64,000 nucleotides of DNA from JACVRM01 sp963809765 (GTDB lineage Bacteria; Actinomycetota; Thermoleophilia; Gaiellales; Gaiellaceae), in the NCBI GenBank assembly GCA_963809765.1, contig CAWEKT010000003.1, positions 1,054,001-1,118,000 of the forward strand, written 5' to 3'. Shown here one piece after another: positions 18,910 to 29,313 of this stretch (its first letter is position 1; each line of letters begins with the position of its first letter). Under the pieces are notes generated by a model. That model was not told the origin of the DNA. It saw nothing but the letters and a program-made list of their open reading frames with translations, and did not search any database. The position numbers and the translations under genes were made by a program.

Positions 18910-19811
18910 ATGCTGCTCGTCCTCGCCGTCACCTGTCTCGTCGCAGCGGTCTTCCTCTTCGGCGAGGTGGCCGCCGCGCCCGGTCAGGAGCGGATGCGCT
19001 CGATCCGGCTGGCAGCCGGCTACGGCCGCCGCCTCTACACCGACACGCTCACGCGCGAGAGCTTCGGTCAGCGGATCGTGGCTCCGCTGCGGCTGCGGCT
19101 CGCAAGCCTCGTCCTCCGCTTCAGCCCGCGGACGACCCTCGACTCGGTGGCAGTGCGGCTGCTGCGCGCGGGCATGGCCCGGCGCCTGACGCCGTCCGGC
19201 TTTCTCGCCCTGAAGGCGCTCGGCGCCTTCGTCGGGATCGTCGGCGGCGCCGTGCTCGGTGCGGCGAGCTCCGGCGCCGCTGCGGCTCTCGTGGTCACCG
19301 TCGGGCTCGCCATCTGCGGCTTCCTGCTGCCCGACGCCGTGCTGACGCTGCGCACGCGCTCCCGGCGCGACCAGATCGAGCGGACGCTGCCCAACGCGCT
19401 CGACCTGCTGGCGGTGAGCGTCGAGGCCGGCCTCGGGTTCGACGCCGCGATCGCGAAGGTCGGCGACCAGATCGGCGGCCCGCTGGCCGAGGAGCTGCGG
19501 CTCGTGCTGCACGAGCTGCGTCTCGGCCAGAGCCGCGACAACGCGCTGCGACGCTTCGCCGAGCGCTCCGGATCGCCGACGTGGGCAGCTTCGTGCGCGG
19601 GATGATCCAGGCCGAGCAGCTGGGGATCTCGATCGGGCGGATCCTTCGCGTCCAGGCCGCCGACGCGCGGCTGAAGCGGCAGGCGGCCGCCGAGGAGCGG
19701 GCGATGAAGGCGCCCGTGAAGATGCTCCTGCCGACGGTGCTCTTCATCTTCCCGGCGATGTTCATCGTCATCCTCGGCCCGGCGTTCATCAGCCTCTTCG
19801 AGCTGTTCTGA
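18910..19811 (+). CDS. tadC: TadC platform protein (T2SSF domain), frameshifted near the end
   Basis: Second inner-membrane platform protein, about 300 residues: an N-terminal helix, GMARRLTPSGFLALKALGAF, two helices, then the T2SSF domain (LPNALDLLAVSVEAGLGFDAA, LHELRLGQSRDNALRRFAERS). The frame changes near 19578 and resumes with GSFVRGMIQAEQLGISIGR and two final helices ending FISLFELF. One missing base explains it. Starts 4 bp after the VWA-TadB stop and ends 3 bp before tadG. Confidence 0.88.
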
Positions 19812-19814
19812 GCC

Positions 19815-21037
19815 GTGGCTCGGCGCCGGAACCACCTCCACAGCTCGGCCCGCGACGAGTCGGGCCAGGCGTTCGCGATCGTCGCGATCGCGCTCGTCGT
19901 GCTGCTGGCGATGACCGGGCTCGCCATCGACCTCGGCCACGCGTACTACGTCCAGCGGACGCTCCAGGCCGACGCGGACGCCGCAGCCACGGCCGGTGCC
20001 ATGGAGCTTCCCGACCCCCAGGCGGCCGCCGCCACTGCCGCGCAGTACAGCGGCAGCCCGGGTGGAAAGAACGAACGCTCGAACCTGCCGCTCGTACGAC
20101 CGACGTCACGACCAGGTGTCTCTCCCGCGCTCCCTGCAACCCGGTCAACGCGATCGTGGTCCGCCAGTCCACCGACGTGAAGACGTTCTTCGCGCGGGTG
20201 GTCGGCGTCAACTCGCTGGCGGTCTCGGCGCGCGCGACGGCGTGCTCGCCGTGCTCGACGCGGCCACTCGACGTCATGCTCGTGCTCGACCGCACCGGCT
20301 CGATGTGCTGGGACCACTGGGGCACCCCGGACCCCGCGTGCACCGACCTCAACAACGCCCGCCTCGGCATCGAGACCTTCCTCCGCTTCATGGACCCGAC
20401 GGAGGTGTCGATCGGCCTCGCCGTCTTCCCACCGGCCAGCGGCTCGAAGTGCGCCGTGCCGCCGGAGTTCTCGAGCTACGACTCCCCCTCGGCCGCGTAC
20501 GTGATCGTGCCGCTGTCGACCGACTACGCGTCCGGAGGCGAGCTCAACCGCTCCTCCGACCTGGTGTCCACGCTTGGCTGCCAGGCAGGCGGGGGAGCCA
20601 CCGCCTACGCAACGGCGCTCGAGCGCGCCCAGTCCGAGCTCGACGCGAACGGGCGTCCTGAGGTGCAGGACGTCATCATCTTTCTGTCCGACGGCGCCGC
20701 AAACTACGGGCCGAAGTTCTACGGCGACGCCTCGTCCTACCGGCGGCAGCCGTGCCGCCAGGGCCTCGCCTCGGCGGCCGCCGCGAAGGCGCGCGGAACG
20801 CTCCTGTACACGATCGGCTACGACCTGGACGCGCTGAACGGCGGTGCCAACGTGTGCGAGTCGGCCCTCGGCGGTCTCGAGCAGCCCGGGATCTCTGCGC
20901 ACGAGGCGCTGAGCTCGATGGCCTTCGCGCCCGAGGCCTTCTACAACAAGCCCGGTCCGGGAGAGCTGAAGACGATCTTCACCCAGATCGCCTCCGAGGT
21001 CTCCGGCACGAGACTGATCGACAACGACGAGCAGTGA
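19815..21037 (+). CDS. tadG: TadG-like protein with VWA domain, frameshifted
   Basis: N-terminal Tad motif DESGQAFAIVAIALVVLLA with one transmembrane helix and LAIDLGHAYYVQRTLQADADAAA, the standard TadE/TadG-N signature. A von Willebrand A domain follows (VMLVLDRTGSMCWDHWG with DxTxS MIDAS-like residues, DVIIFLSDGAANYG). It ends ASEVSGTRLIDNDEQ. The cysteine-rich surface suggests an exported domain. The frame changes near 20097. VWA-bearing TadG proteins probably sit at the pilus base or tip. Its stop overlaps the next GTG. Confidence 0.82.
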
Positions 21038-21387
21038 GCGCGTCGCCCGTGACGCTGCGCCACGCGGGCGGTGTCGTCTGCGAGCGCTGCGTCGTCGCCG
21101 ACCGCCCGCTCGTCCGTATGCGCGGGCTGCTGGGACGGCGCGAGCTCCCGTCCGACGAGGGTTTGCTGCTGCGGCCCGCCTCGGCGGTCCACAGCTGGTT
21201 CATGCGCTTCCCGTTCGACGCCGTCTTCCTCGACCGCGAGCTCGTGGTGCTGCGGGTCGCCGAGCATGTGCGTCCGTGGCGGATCGTGACGCGGCGCGGG
21301 GCGCGAGCCGTGCTCGAGGTCGCGGCCGGGGAGGCTGCACGGCGGGTGTCCGACTCGATGTCGAGCAGCGACGCCGACGCCGGATAA
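21034..21387 (+). CDS. DUF192 family protein
   Basis: 117 residues carrying the DUF192 core: RMRGLLGRRELPSDEGLLL, SAVHSWFMRFPFDAVFLD and VLRVAEHVRPWRI. The function of the family is unknown; in Actinobacteria it is commonly found beside Flp pilus genes. The GTG at 21034 overlaps the tadG stop, so it is co-transcribed. No signal peptide is seen in this form. Confidence 0.85.
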   Translation: MSASPVTLRHAGGVVCERCVVADRPLVRMRGLLGRRELPSDEGLLLRPASAVHSWFMRFPFDAVFLDRELVVLRVAEHVRPWRIVTRRGARAVLEVAAGEAARRVSDSMSSSDADAG

Positions 21388-21449
21388 GGGTTGGCAAGGG
21401 CGATGACATGGCGGCGTCGCCCGAGCCCGCGCCGCGCCGTGCGCGGCCG

Positions 21450-21500
21450 ATCGCGTCCGAAGCCTCCGGCACCAGACTGAGCGAAAACGACGAGCGGTGA
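21450..21500 (+). pseudogene. Remnant of a second tadG-like 3' end
   Basis: Translates to IASEASGTRLSENDER followed by TGA. The last 16 codons of tadG (20987-21037) read IASEVSGTRLIDNDEQ; the two stretches match at 44 of 51 bases and both end at the stop codon. The remainder of the supposed paralogue is absent upstream, where DUF192 ends at 21387. It looks like the relic of a duplicated VWA/TadG gene. Confidence 0.55.
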
Positions 21501-21507
21501 GCCGCGC

Positions 21508-22929
21508 TCACCCGCGCCAGGTGCCGGTGATGGGCCGCACAAACTCCGACATCCCGGGCGAGCCCGGCGGGATTCGGACGAGCGGCTTCGACTGGCTCGC
21601 GTTGTTGTCGATGTAGATCGATCGCGCGACGACCGGCCCCCACTGTTCTGCGTTGTTGTCGACCCACACGTCGTTGACCGCGTAGACGGCTGCCTGGACG
21701 ACGGCGTTGTTCGAGAGTGTGAAGCCGTACTGGTCGGTGCTCGAGCCGGCGACGAACAGGATCAGGTTGCTCGTGGTGTCCCAGCTGCTGCTGCAGCCCG
21801 AGATGCCGCAAAACGACGAACCGATGGAAAACGTGATCGTCCCGGAGGCGTAGATCGAGGCACGACCGGTGTAGATCGCTCCGCCCGAGCTCGAGATGTC
21901 ACCGTCGAAGTAGACGAGGCCGGCCGCGGTCAGTGTGCTCGTGACGTGGTTCCACGTCAGCTGGCCTATCGTCGTGCCGGTCCCGTCCACGGACCGGCAG
22001 TCGTACGAGAAGGACGGCGTGAGGTCGAAGAGGGGCCGGCTCCGGTTGCGCGTCGTGTCGGTGTCGAACCCGCCCGGCATCGTCCCGACCGTGCACGGAG
22101 CTAGTGGGCCGGGCTGCGCCCTGCTGTAAGCGTCCGCGAGGTCGACCCCAGGGCGAGAGAGCGTGCTCGGCGTCTGCGAGATGGTCGAGGCATAGACGCG
22201 GTCGGCCGCCGTGCAGGGATGCGGGTTCGGCGAGCCGCCGGTACACCCGCCCACGATCGTCGCAGAGGTGATCGGCGCGCCAGCGCTTCCGACCGACCCG
22301 CTGTTCGTCAACGTTCCGCCGACGTACAGCTTCGAGGCCGTGTAGGTCGCGTTGTTGCTCAGACAGAGATTGCCGTTGACGTAGAGCGCGGTCGTCACCA
22401 GGGCGTTGTTGCGGATGGTCAGGCAGGTCGACGGTTGGTCGACAAAGGTCGCCCACTCCCACGGCGTCCCGGCCACGGAGACGCTGAACTGCTGGGACAC
22501 CTGCCTGGCGACGGCCCCGGCACCCGGCTGGGCTCCCGCCAGGCTGCCCGTCCCCGTGAGCGTCCACGTGGTCCCGCTGAGCGACCCCGAGTACGAGGCG
22601 GTGCCGCCGTTCAGAGCAGTGCTCCCCGGCGACAGAGCGCCGGCTGCGCTTGGATCGGTCGCATTGATCAGACGTGAGATCGCATCCGCCAGCCCGGACT
22701 CCGCGAGCCCTAGAGCGGCCTGGCGCCGCTTGTCGTAGGCGGACGACTGCTCGCTTGACATCGCGAGCGTCACGACGAACCCTGCGCCAATCCCGAGCAC
22801 GACCAGAATCCCGAGCGCCATTGGCAACGCCTGGCCGGAGGCGCGACGAGCCAGGTGCGGGATCACACTCACCAAGGCATCAATCGGCCGCGAAGCGGGT
22901 CGGCTTGAGCCGCCGGTGACAAGTGTCAC
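21508..22929 (-). CDS. PilX N-terminal-like minor pilin / polymer-binding surface protein
   Basis: 473 residues, intact. The N-terminus RRASGQALPMALGILVVLGIGAGFVVTLAMS plus DKRRQAALGLAESGLADAISR is the prepilin-like helix and following helix of PilX-type proteins. The rest is a Ser/Thr/Asn/Gly-rich beta region with repeated short NNA motifs (TIRNNALVTT, LSNNATYTAS, LSNNAVVQAA, VDNNAEQWG, IDNNASQSK) typical of a solenoid. It runs convergently into the Tad locus. GTG at 22929 gives the longest frame; internal GTGs near 22867-22873 could also start it. Confidence 0.7.
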   Translation of the reverse strand: MTLVTGGSSRPASRPIDALVSVIPHLARRASGQALPMALGILVVLGIGAGFVVTLAMSSEQSSAYDKRRQAALGLAESGLADAISRLINATDPSAAGALSPGSTALNGGTASYSGSLSGTTWTLTGTGSLAGAQPGAGAVARQVSQQFSVSVAGTPWEWATFVDQPSTCLTIRNNALVTTALYVNGNLCLSNNATYTASKLYVGGTLTNSGSVGSAGAPITSATIVGGCTGGSPNPHPCTAADRVYASTISQTPSTLSRPGVDLADAYSRAQPGPLAPCTVGTMPGGFDTDTTRNRSRPLFDLTPSFSYDCRSVDGTGTTIGQLTWNHVTSTLTAAGLVYFDGDISSSGGAIYTGRASIYASGTITFSIGSSFCGISGCSSSWDTTSNLILFVAGSSTDQYGFTLSNNAVVQAAVYAVNDVWVDNNAEQWGPVVARSIYIDNNASQSKPLVRIPPGSPGMSEFVRPITGTWRG

Positions 22930-22949
22930 CCGTAGCCGGTGCCGAAACG

Positions 22950-23564
22950 TCAGCTAGCCGGAGCCTCGAGCAATCCGGCCAGGTACCACTCATCGAGCGG
23001 GTCGAAGACGTCGTATGCCTGGCCGACGACGGCGAGCTCCTCGAGCGGGTGCGGGCAGACGACGGCGTCGGCCTCCTCGCGAACCCGGGCGAGCCCTTGC
23101 ACATGGGCGACCGGAGTCGCCGCAACGACCTGGTCGGCGCGCTCCGCACGGGCCCAGCGGCAGGCTGCGGCGAGGGTCAGGCCGGTGACAGCACCATCGT
23201 CGACGACGAGGGCCGTGCGGCCGTTCACCGGAAGCACCTCGTGCTCGAGCCGCGCCTCGAGCGCGTGCGCCTCGCGCCGCGCGCGGGCGAGCGCCGCCTC
23301 GACCACCTCGAGGGGCACAGCCGGCGCCTCGAGCAAGTAGGCGGGACCAGCCGCGGTCGTCGCGCCGAGCCGGAGCCCGTGCGCGTTGACGCGCTCCACG
23401 TCCACGGCCGTCAGCGGCTGGCCCAGCGCCCGAGCGACTTCCGCCGCGACCGCGACGCCCCCGCGCGCAACGCCGACGACGACGGCGTCCCGAAGCTCGA
23501 GCGCCGCGAGCGCGTCGGCGAGCACGCGGCCGGCCGCCTCGCGGTCGCGAAAGAGCGGAGCCAT
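22950..23564 (-). CDS. Phosphoribosyltransferase-domain protein
   Basis: 204 residues with a type I phosphoribosyltransferase fold: FRDREAAGRVLADAL, DAVVVGVARGGVAVAAEVA, and the PRPP loop ALVVDDGAVTGLTLAAA. This stand-alone type is widespread and often associated with stress or redox genes; its base substrate is unknown. ATG at 23564. It lies between the PilX-like gene (20-bp gap, transcribed before it) and the divergent lysC operon. Confidence 0.85.
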   Translation of the reverse strand: MAPLFRDREAAGRVLADALAALELRDAVVVGVARGGVAVAAEVARALGQPLTAVDVERVNAHGLRLGATTAAGPAYLLEAPAVPLEVVEAALARARREAHALEARLEHEVLPVNGRTALVVDDGAVTGLTLAAACRWARAERADQVVAATPVAHVQGLARVREEADAVVCPHPLEELAVVGQAYDVFDPLDEWYLAGLLEAPAS

Positions 23565-23723
23565 CCACGGCACGATCCGCACGGGTGCGATTCTGACCGC
23601 GGATTCGCGTCTGGGGATGCACGCTGAGTGCCGCCTCTCAGTTCCACCGAGCACGCCGTCTGGGGCCGGTGCGACTTGAGGGACTCCGGCCCCCACAGCA
23701 CGATGAGCAAGAGCGGCCCGACC

Positions 23724-24969
23724 ATGACCGTGATCGTCCAGAAATACGGCGGCACCTCGCTCGGCTCGCCCGAGCGGATCCGCCACGTCGCCCGCCGGGC
23801 AGTCGACGCGGCCGCGGCCGCGCAGGTGTGCGTCGTCGCCTCGGCCATGGGAGACAGCACCGACGAGCTGCTCACACTCGCCGGCCAGGTGTCCCCCGAT
23901 CCGCACGCACGCGAGCTCGACATGCTCCTGAGCGCCGGCGAGCAGATCTCGATCGCGCTCCTCTCGATGGCGATCATCGACCTCGGGCGCGAGGCGCTCT
24001 CGCTCACGGGCGCCCAGGCGGGCATCCACACGGACACCGCCCACGGCAGCGCCCGCATCGTCGACGTGCGCTCGGCGCGCGTGCTCGAGGCGCTCGAGCG
24101 CGGCAGCATCGTCATCGTCGCCGGCTTCCAGGGCATCTCGCCCGACCAGGACACTACGACGCTCGGCCGCGGCGGCTCGGACACGACCGCGGTGGCGCTC
24201 GCCGCCGCGCTCGGCGCCGGCGTCTGCGAGATCTACACGGACGTCGAGGGCGTCTTCACCGCGGACCCACGCGTCGTGCCCGAAGCACGCAAGCTCGCTC
24301 GCGTCTCCTACGAGGAGATGCTCGAGCTCGCGGCGTCCGGCGCCAGGGTGCTCGCGACCCGCTCGGTGGAGTACGCCCGCAACAACCTGGTGCCCGTCCA
24401 CGTCCGCTCGACGTTCACGGGCGTGGACGGGACGTGGATCGGCAGCGAGGATGAGTCGGTGGAGCAGGCGGTCATCTCCGGGATTGCGCACGACACCTCG
24501 CAGGCGAAGGTGACGATCCGTGCCGTCCTCGATCGCCCGGGCATCGCCGCCGGCATCTTCCGCCCGCTGGCCGACGCCGGCGTGAACGTCGACATGATCG
24601 TCCAGAACGTCTCCGAGGACGGCCGCACGGACGTGTCTTTCACCGTCCCGAAGAGCGACCTGGCCGCGGCGGAGCCCGTCCTGCGCGAGCTCGCCGGCTC
24701 GGTCGGCGGCGACGACGTCACCACCGACACCGAGGTGGCGAAGGTCTCCCTGGTCGGCGCCGGCATGAAGACGCACCCGGGCGTCGCGGCCGACATGTTC
24801 GACGCGCTCGCCGAGGCCGGCATCAACATCCAGATCATCTCGACGTCCACCATTCGGATCTCGTGCCTGGTGCCCGCGGCGGACGTGGAGCGCGCGGTAC
24901 GCGTCGTGCACGACCGCTTCCGCCTCGCCGAGCCGGAATTGCTGCGAGGAGGCGTATGGCGTCGGTTGA
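23724..24969 (+). CDS. lysC: Aspartate kinase
   Basis: Phosphorylates aspartate, the first step to lysine, threonine, methionine and isoleucine. VIVQKYGGTSLGSPERI opens the kinase domain, GRGGSDTTAVALAAALGA and YTDVEGVFTADPR are catalytic/substrate motifs. Two ACT domains follow (VTIRAVLDRPGIAAGIF and VSLVGAGMKTHPGVAADMF) for feedback control. ATG 23724 was chosen; another in-frame ATG lies at 23703. Homology ends at RFRLAEPE, after which the frame runs on without a stop to 25142 inside hom. A single indel near 24940 would give a stop at 24967-24969. Confidence 0.9.
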
Positions 24970-26246
24970 CGTGCCGGTCGCCCTGCTCGGCTACGGGACG
25001 GTCGGCGCGGCGGTGGCCCGGTTGCTGGCGGACGGGGCCGACGACATCGAGCGGGCGACCGGCCACCGGCTCCGGCTCGTCCGCGCGCTCGTCAGAGATC
25101 CGGGCCGCGAGCGGGCCGACCCCGTCCCGGACGGTCTGCTGACGACCGACTTCGAGGAGATCGTCGAGGACCCGGCAATCGCCGTCGTCGCCGAGGTGAT
25201 GGGCGGCGTGGACGAAACGGGCGAGCGGGTGCTCCGCCTGCTGCGCGCGGGCAAGCCGGTCGTGTCCGCGAACAAGCAGCTCGTCGCCCAGCGCGGCGCC
25301 GAGCTCTTTCAGGCGGCGTCCGAGGCCGGGGTCCAGCTGCGCTTCGAGGCAAGCGTTTGCGCAGCGATCCCCGTGATCAAGGTGCTGCGCGAGGCGCTCG
25401 TCGTCACCAACGTGCACCGCATCCTCGGGATCGTCAACGGAACCACCAACTTCATGCTCACGCGCATGGAGGCCGGAGCCGACTACGACGAGGCGCTCGC
25501 GGAGGCGCAGCGGCTCGGCTACGCCGAGGCCGACCCGACCGAGGACGTGAGCGGCGCGGACGCCGCCGCGAAGATGGCGATCCTGGCCACCGTCGCCTTC
25601 GGCTCCCGCGTGGGGCTGGACGACGTCTCCTACGACGGCATCGAGCGCCTGACGCCCGACCACATCCGCGCCGCCCGCGAGCTCGGGATGGCGGTGCGGC
25701 TGATCGGCACCGCAACGCTCGCCGACGGCGCCGTCGACGTGCGCGTCGAGCCTGCCTTCGTCGACAGCCACCATCCGCTGGCGGCCGTCGAGGGACCCTT
25801 CAACGCCGTCATGCTCCAGGGCGACGCGATCCGCGAGATCACGCTCGAGGGGCCCGGCGCCGGCGGGCTGGCGACCGCGTCGGCCGTGGTGGCCGACATG
25901 GTCAGCATCATCGGCACCACGGGCAGCGGCTTCCTCCACAACGACGCCTGCTGGCGCACGCTCGGACGCCTGGCGCCGGGTGAACTGCGCTCGCCGTACT
26001 ACGTACGGATCGATGTCGACGACCGCCCGGGCGTGCTCGCGCACGTCGCCGAGCAACTGGCGACGGAAGGGGTCTCGATCGCCCGCCTCACGCAGCGGCA
26101 GCTGAACGGCTCCGCCTCGCTCGATCTCGTCACCCACGAAGCGCCTGCCGGGCGAGTCGAGGCGGCCGCCGCCGCCGTGCGCCGGACTACCGGAGGTGCG
26201 CGGGCGGCCGGAGGTCGTCCGCGTGGTCACCGAGCGCGGCGTCTGA
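24956..26246 (+). CDS. hom: Homoserine dehydrogenase with C-terminal ACT domain, frameshifted at the end
   Basis: Reduces aspartate semialdehyde to homoserine. NAD(P) fold VPVALLGYGTVGAAVARLL, SANKQLVAQRG, catalytic region EASVCAAIPVIKVL, GIVNGTTNFMLTRM and YAEADPTEDVSGADAAAKM. An ACT domain (YYVRIDVDDRPGVLAHVAEQ) ends the protein. An extra A near 26186 shifts the frame; corrected, it ends EVVRVVTERGV at TGA 26244-26246, which overlaps the ATG of thrC. GAGGAGG lies just upstream of the ATG at 24956. Confidence 0.93.
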
Positions 26247-27227
26247 TGCCGGCCTCGCTGATCGAGCGGCACCGCGAGCGGCTGCCGGTCGACTCGTCGG
26301 ACGCGGTGGTCTCGCTCGGCGAGGGAGGCACGCCGCTCCTCCCCGCCCCGCGGCTGTCGGAGCGGCTCGGACTCGAGGTCTGGCTGAAGTGGGAGGGCGC
26401 GAACCCGACAGGGTCGTTCAAGGACCGCGGGATGACCGTCGCCGTCACCTGCGCGCTGGCGCGCGGAGTGCGCGCGGTCGTCTGCGCATCGACCGGGAAC
26501 ACGGCGGCGTCGATGGCCGCCTACGCGGCTCGCGCCGGGCTGCCGGCGCTGGTCCTGCAGCCCGCGGGCGCGGTCGCCCTCGGCAAGCTCGCGCAGGCGC
26601 GTGCCCACGGGGCGCGCGTGCTCGAGGTGCGCGGCTCGTTCGACCAGGCTCTCGCGGCCGCCCGCGAGCTGGCCGAGCGCGGGACGCACGTACTCGTCAA
26701 CTCGCTCAACCCGGATCGGCTGCAGGGGCAGAAGACCGCGGCGTTCGAGATCCTCGAGCAGCTCGGCGCCGTGCCGGACGTGCTGGCGCTGCCGTACGGC
26801 GGCGGCGGCAACACCTGCGCGTACGGGCTCGGCTTCGAGGAGGCGGACGCCGGCCTGCCGCGCGTGCTCTCCGTCCAGGCGGCCGAGCGGTCGGCGACGG
26901 CCGCATCGGCCATTCGCATCGCCGACCCCGTGCACGCGGTCGGCGTCGCCGAGGTGCTCGACCGGTCTCGAGGCACCATCGTGACGGTCGACGACGAGGC
27001 GATCCTGGAGGCCTGGCGCTGGCTCGCGCAGGAGGAAGGGCTCTTCTGCGAGCCGGCCTCGGCGGCCGGCGTCGCCGGCGTCGCCCAGGCGCGGGCTCGA
27101 GGCCGGCACACGCGTCGTCTGCGTGATCACCGGCCACGGGCTCAAGGACCCGGACGCCGTCTCGGGACTCACTCCCGCCCCGGTCGCGGTCGATCCCGAC
27201 CCCGACGCGATCGCACGAGTCGTGTGA
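26246..27227 (+). CDS. thrC: Threonine synthase, frameshifted near the C-terminus
   Basis: PLP enzyme converting O-phosphohomoserine to threonine. The PLP lysine is in NPTGSFKDRGMTVAV, followed by CASTGNTAASMAAYAARAG and the phosphate-binding glycine loop LPYGGGGNTCAYGLG. About 326 residues, the short class typical of Actinobacteria. The frame changes near 27093; the corrected end reads RVVCVITGHGLKDPDAVSG and stops at 27225-27227, overlapping thrB (GTGA). Confidence 0.92.
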
Positions 27228-28061
27228 GCGCCGTCCTCGTCCGCGCACCGGCCTCGACCGCGAATCTCGGGCCCGGGTTCGACTGTGCCGCGGCGGCACT
27301 TGACCTCTGGAACGAGGTCGAGGTGCGCGAGGGCGCGGCGGAGCACGACCAGGAGCACCTGGGGGTGCGTGCGTTCGCCCTGGTCGCATCAGCCGACGGC
27401 CTCACGTTCACCTGGCGGAGCGCCGATCCCGCGCGCACGCGGTCTGGGGTCGAGTGCCGCGGTCGTCGCTCTCGGACTGGTGGCGGGCTGCCACGTCGCC
27501 GGTCGCGCGGCCGACCCGGAGGAGCTGCTGAAGCTCGGGCTCGGCCTCGAGGGGCACCCGGACAACCTCGCGGCCGCGCTGGCGGGAGGCGTCTGCCTGA
27601 CCTGGGACGGTCGCATCGCGCGGGTCGCCGAGCGGCTTCCGGCCGCGCCGATCGTCCTCGTCCCCGATACGACCGTGTCGACCGCGGCGTCGCGGGCGGC
27701 TCTGCCGCAGTCGATCAGCCACGCCGACGCGGCGCACACGGCCGGGCGCGCAGCACTGCTCGGCGCAGCGGCCGCGAGCGGCGACGCGGAGCTGTTTGCC
27801 GCCGCGCTCTCGGACCGTTTGCACGAGCCCTACCGCGCGGCCGACGCGCCGCTGCTCGCCGAGGTGCGCGACGACCCGCCGGCGGGAGCGCTCGGGGCGA
27901 CGTTGTCTGGGTCCGGCCCCGCAGTGATCGTCTGGGCGGAGGCGGCGCGCGCCGCAGTCTGCGCCGACGAGCTGCGCCGCCGTTTCCCGGCCGTCGACGT
28001 GCTCACGCTCGAAGTTGCAGCCCGCGGCGCTCATGCAGTAGAGGAGGGCCATGGACGCTGA
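27224..28061 (+). CDS. thrB: Homoserine kinase, frameshifted
   Basis: GHMP kinase making O-phosphohomoserine for ThrC. The GTG at 27224 begins VLVRAPASTANLGPGFDCAA, the usual ThrB N-terminus. After a frame change near 27430 the ATP loop ARGLGSSAAVVALGLVAG and the third motif LGATLSGSGPAVIVWAE follow. The stop at 28059-28061 lies 11 bases inside proA. Translational coupling along hom-thrC-thrB-proA-proB is evident. Confidence 0.9.
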
Positions 28062-29313
28062 GAGCATCGGCGCGCTCGTGGCGAGCGAGGCCGCGGCCGC
28101 GCGCGCGGCGCTCCCCGGCGTGACCGACGAGGCGGTCGAGCGCGCCCTCCATCGGGCTGCAGCCATTCTCCGAGAGCGCACCGACGCCGTCCTCGCGGCC
28201 AACGCCGACGACGTCACGGCAGCGTCGGGGCGGCTCGACGCCGGCGCACTCGACCGCCTGCGCCTGGATGACGGCCGCCTGGCGCTGATCGCGGCGTCGC
28301 TGGAGGAGACGGCCGAGCTGCCCCCGCTCGAGCGCCAGGTCCGCACCTGGCGCCTCGACAACGGGCTGGAGGTGAGCGAGCGCAAGGTGACTGTCGGCGT
28401 GATCGGAGCCAACTTCGAGGCGCGCCCAAACGTGGCTCTCGACGTTGCCTCGCAGGTGCTGAAGAGCGGCAACGCGGTCGTCCTCCGCACCGGCGGCGCG
28501 GCGCTCCGCACGGTGACCGAGCTCGTGGACGGCGTTCTACGGCCGGCGCTCGAGGAGGCCGGAGTGCCGCCTGCTGCGGTCGGGCTCGTCCGCTCGCCGG
28601 AGCGGACGGGAGCCGAGGCCCTTGTCTCCCTGCCCGAGCTGATTCCCCTCGTCATCCTGCGCGGCAGCGGCGCATCCACCGCCGCTCTGGTGCGCCGGGC
28701 TGCCGAGCACGGCGTGCGCACGCTCGCGCACGCCGAGGGCGGGGGCGTGCTCTACGTCCACCGTGCCGCCGACCCTGGAAAGGCGGTTGCGCTCGCACGC
28801 GCGAGCCTCGACCGGCTAGGCGTCTGCAACCGGCTCAACCTGGCGCTTGCCGACTCGGCGGCGCTCGCGGAGGCCCTTCTGCCGGTTTTCGCCGAGCACG
28901 ACCTCGAGGTGCGGGCGACGGGGCGTGCCGCCGCCCTCCCGGGAGTCGAGCCGCTCGACGTCCGGATCGGGCACGAGTGGGCAAGCGACCCCGGCCGGGT
29001 CGAGACCGTGACCGTCGACATCGTCGAGGGCCTGGACGACGCACTGCGCATCGCGAACGACGAGACGTCGGCGATCGCCGCCACGATCGTGACCGAGGAC
29101 GAGCAGGCGGCGCATGCGTTCCTCGACGGCTACCGCGGAACCGCGGCCTTCTGGAACGCGTCGACGCGCTTCACCGACGGCGCGGCGCTGCTCGGCACCC
29201 CTGAGACCGGCATCAACGTCGACCGGGTGCCCGGCCCGCGAGGGCCCGTGACCTACCGCGATCTCTGGCTACGGCAGTACCGCGTCGTCGGCGACGGCTC
29301 GCAGCACCGATGA
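28051..29313 (+). CDS. proA: Glutamate-5-semialdehyde dehydrogenase (gamma-glutamyl phosphate reductase)
   Basis: 420 residues, intact. Second step of proline synthesis. The catalytic cysteine lies in DRLGVCNRLNLAL, the cofactor region includes NFEARPNVALDVASQVLKSG, and the C-terminal FWNASTRFTDGAALLGTPETGIN is characteristic. GAGGAGGGCC precedes the ATG at 28051. It overlaps proB by ATGA. Proline and threonine genes in one operon is unusual but seen in some actinobacterial lineages. Confidence 0.95.
   Translation: MDAESIGALVASEAAAARAALPGVTDEAVERALHRAAAILRERTDAVLAANADDVTAASGRLDAGALDRLRLDDGRLALIAASLEETAELPPLERQVRTWRLDNGLEVSERKVTVGVIGANFEARPNVALDVASQVLKSGNAVVLRTGGAALRTVTELVDGVLRPALEEAGVPPAAVGLVRSPERTGAEALVSLPELIPLVILRGSGASTAALVRRAAEHGVRTLAHAEGGGVLYVHRAADPGKAVALARASLDRLGVCNRLNLALADSAALAEALLPVFAEHDLEVRATGRAAALPGVEPLDVRIGHEWASDPGRVETVTVDIVEGLDDALRIANDETSAIAATIVTEDEQAAHAFLDGYRGTAAFWNASTRFTDGAALLGTPETGINVDRVPGPRGPVTYRDLWLRQYRVVGDGSQHR

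Noticed and set aside
17169..18932. 587-codon minus-strand frame opposite VWA-TadB
   Set aside because: Composition is Arg/Gln/His/Glu-rich without structure, antisense to a clear membrane protein.
23565..23702. Lysine riboswitch or other leader upstream of lysC
   Set aside because: Only about 140 bases of GC-rich sequence between divergent genes, with no conserved lysine-aptamer segments or terminator hairpin visible.
24308..27358. 1016-codon open frame on the minus strand opposite lysC, hom and thrC
   Set aside because: It mirrors three well-conserved plus-strand genes; its product is Arg/Gly/Asp-rich with no domain pattern. In very GC-rich DNA the antisense frame of a real gene is often open.
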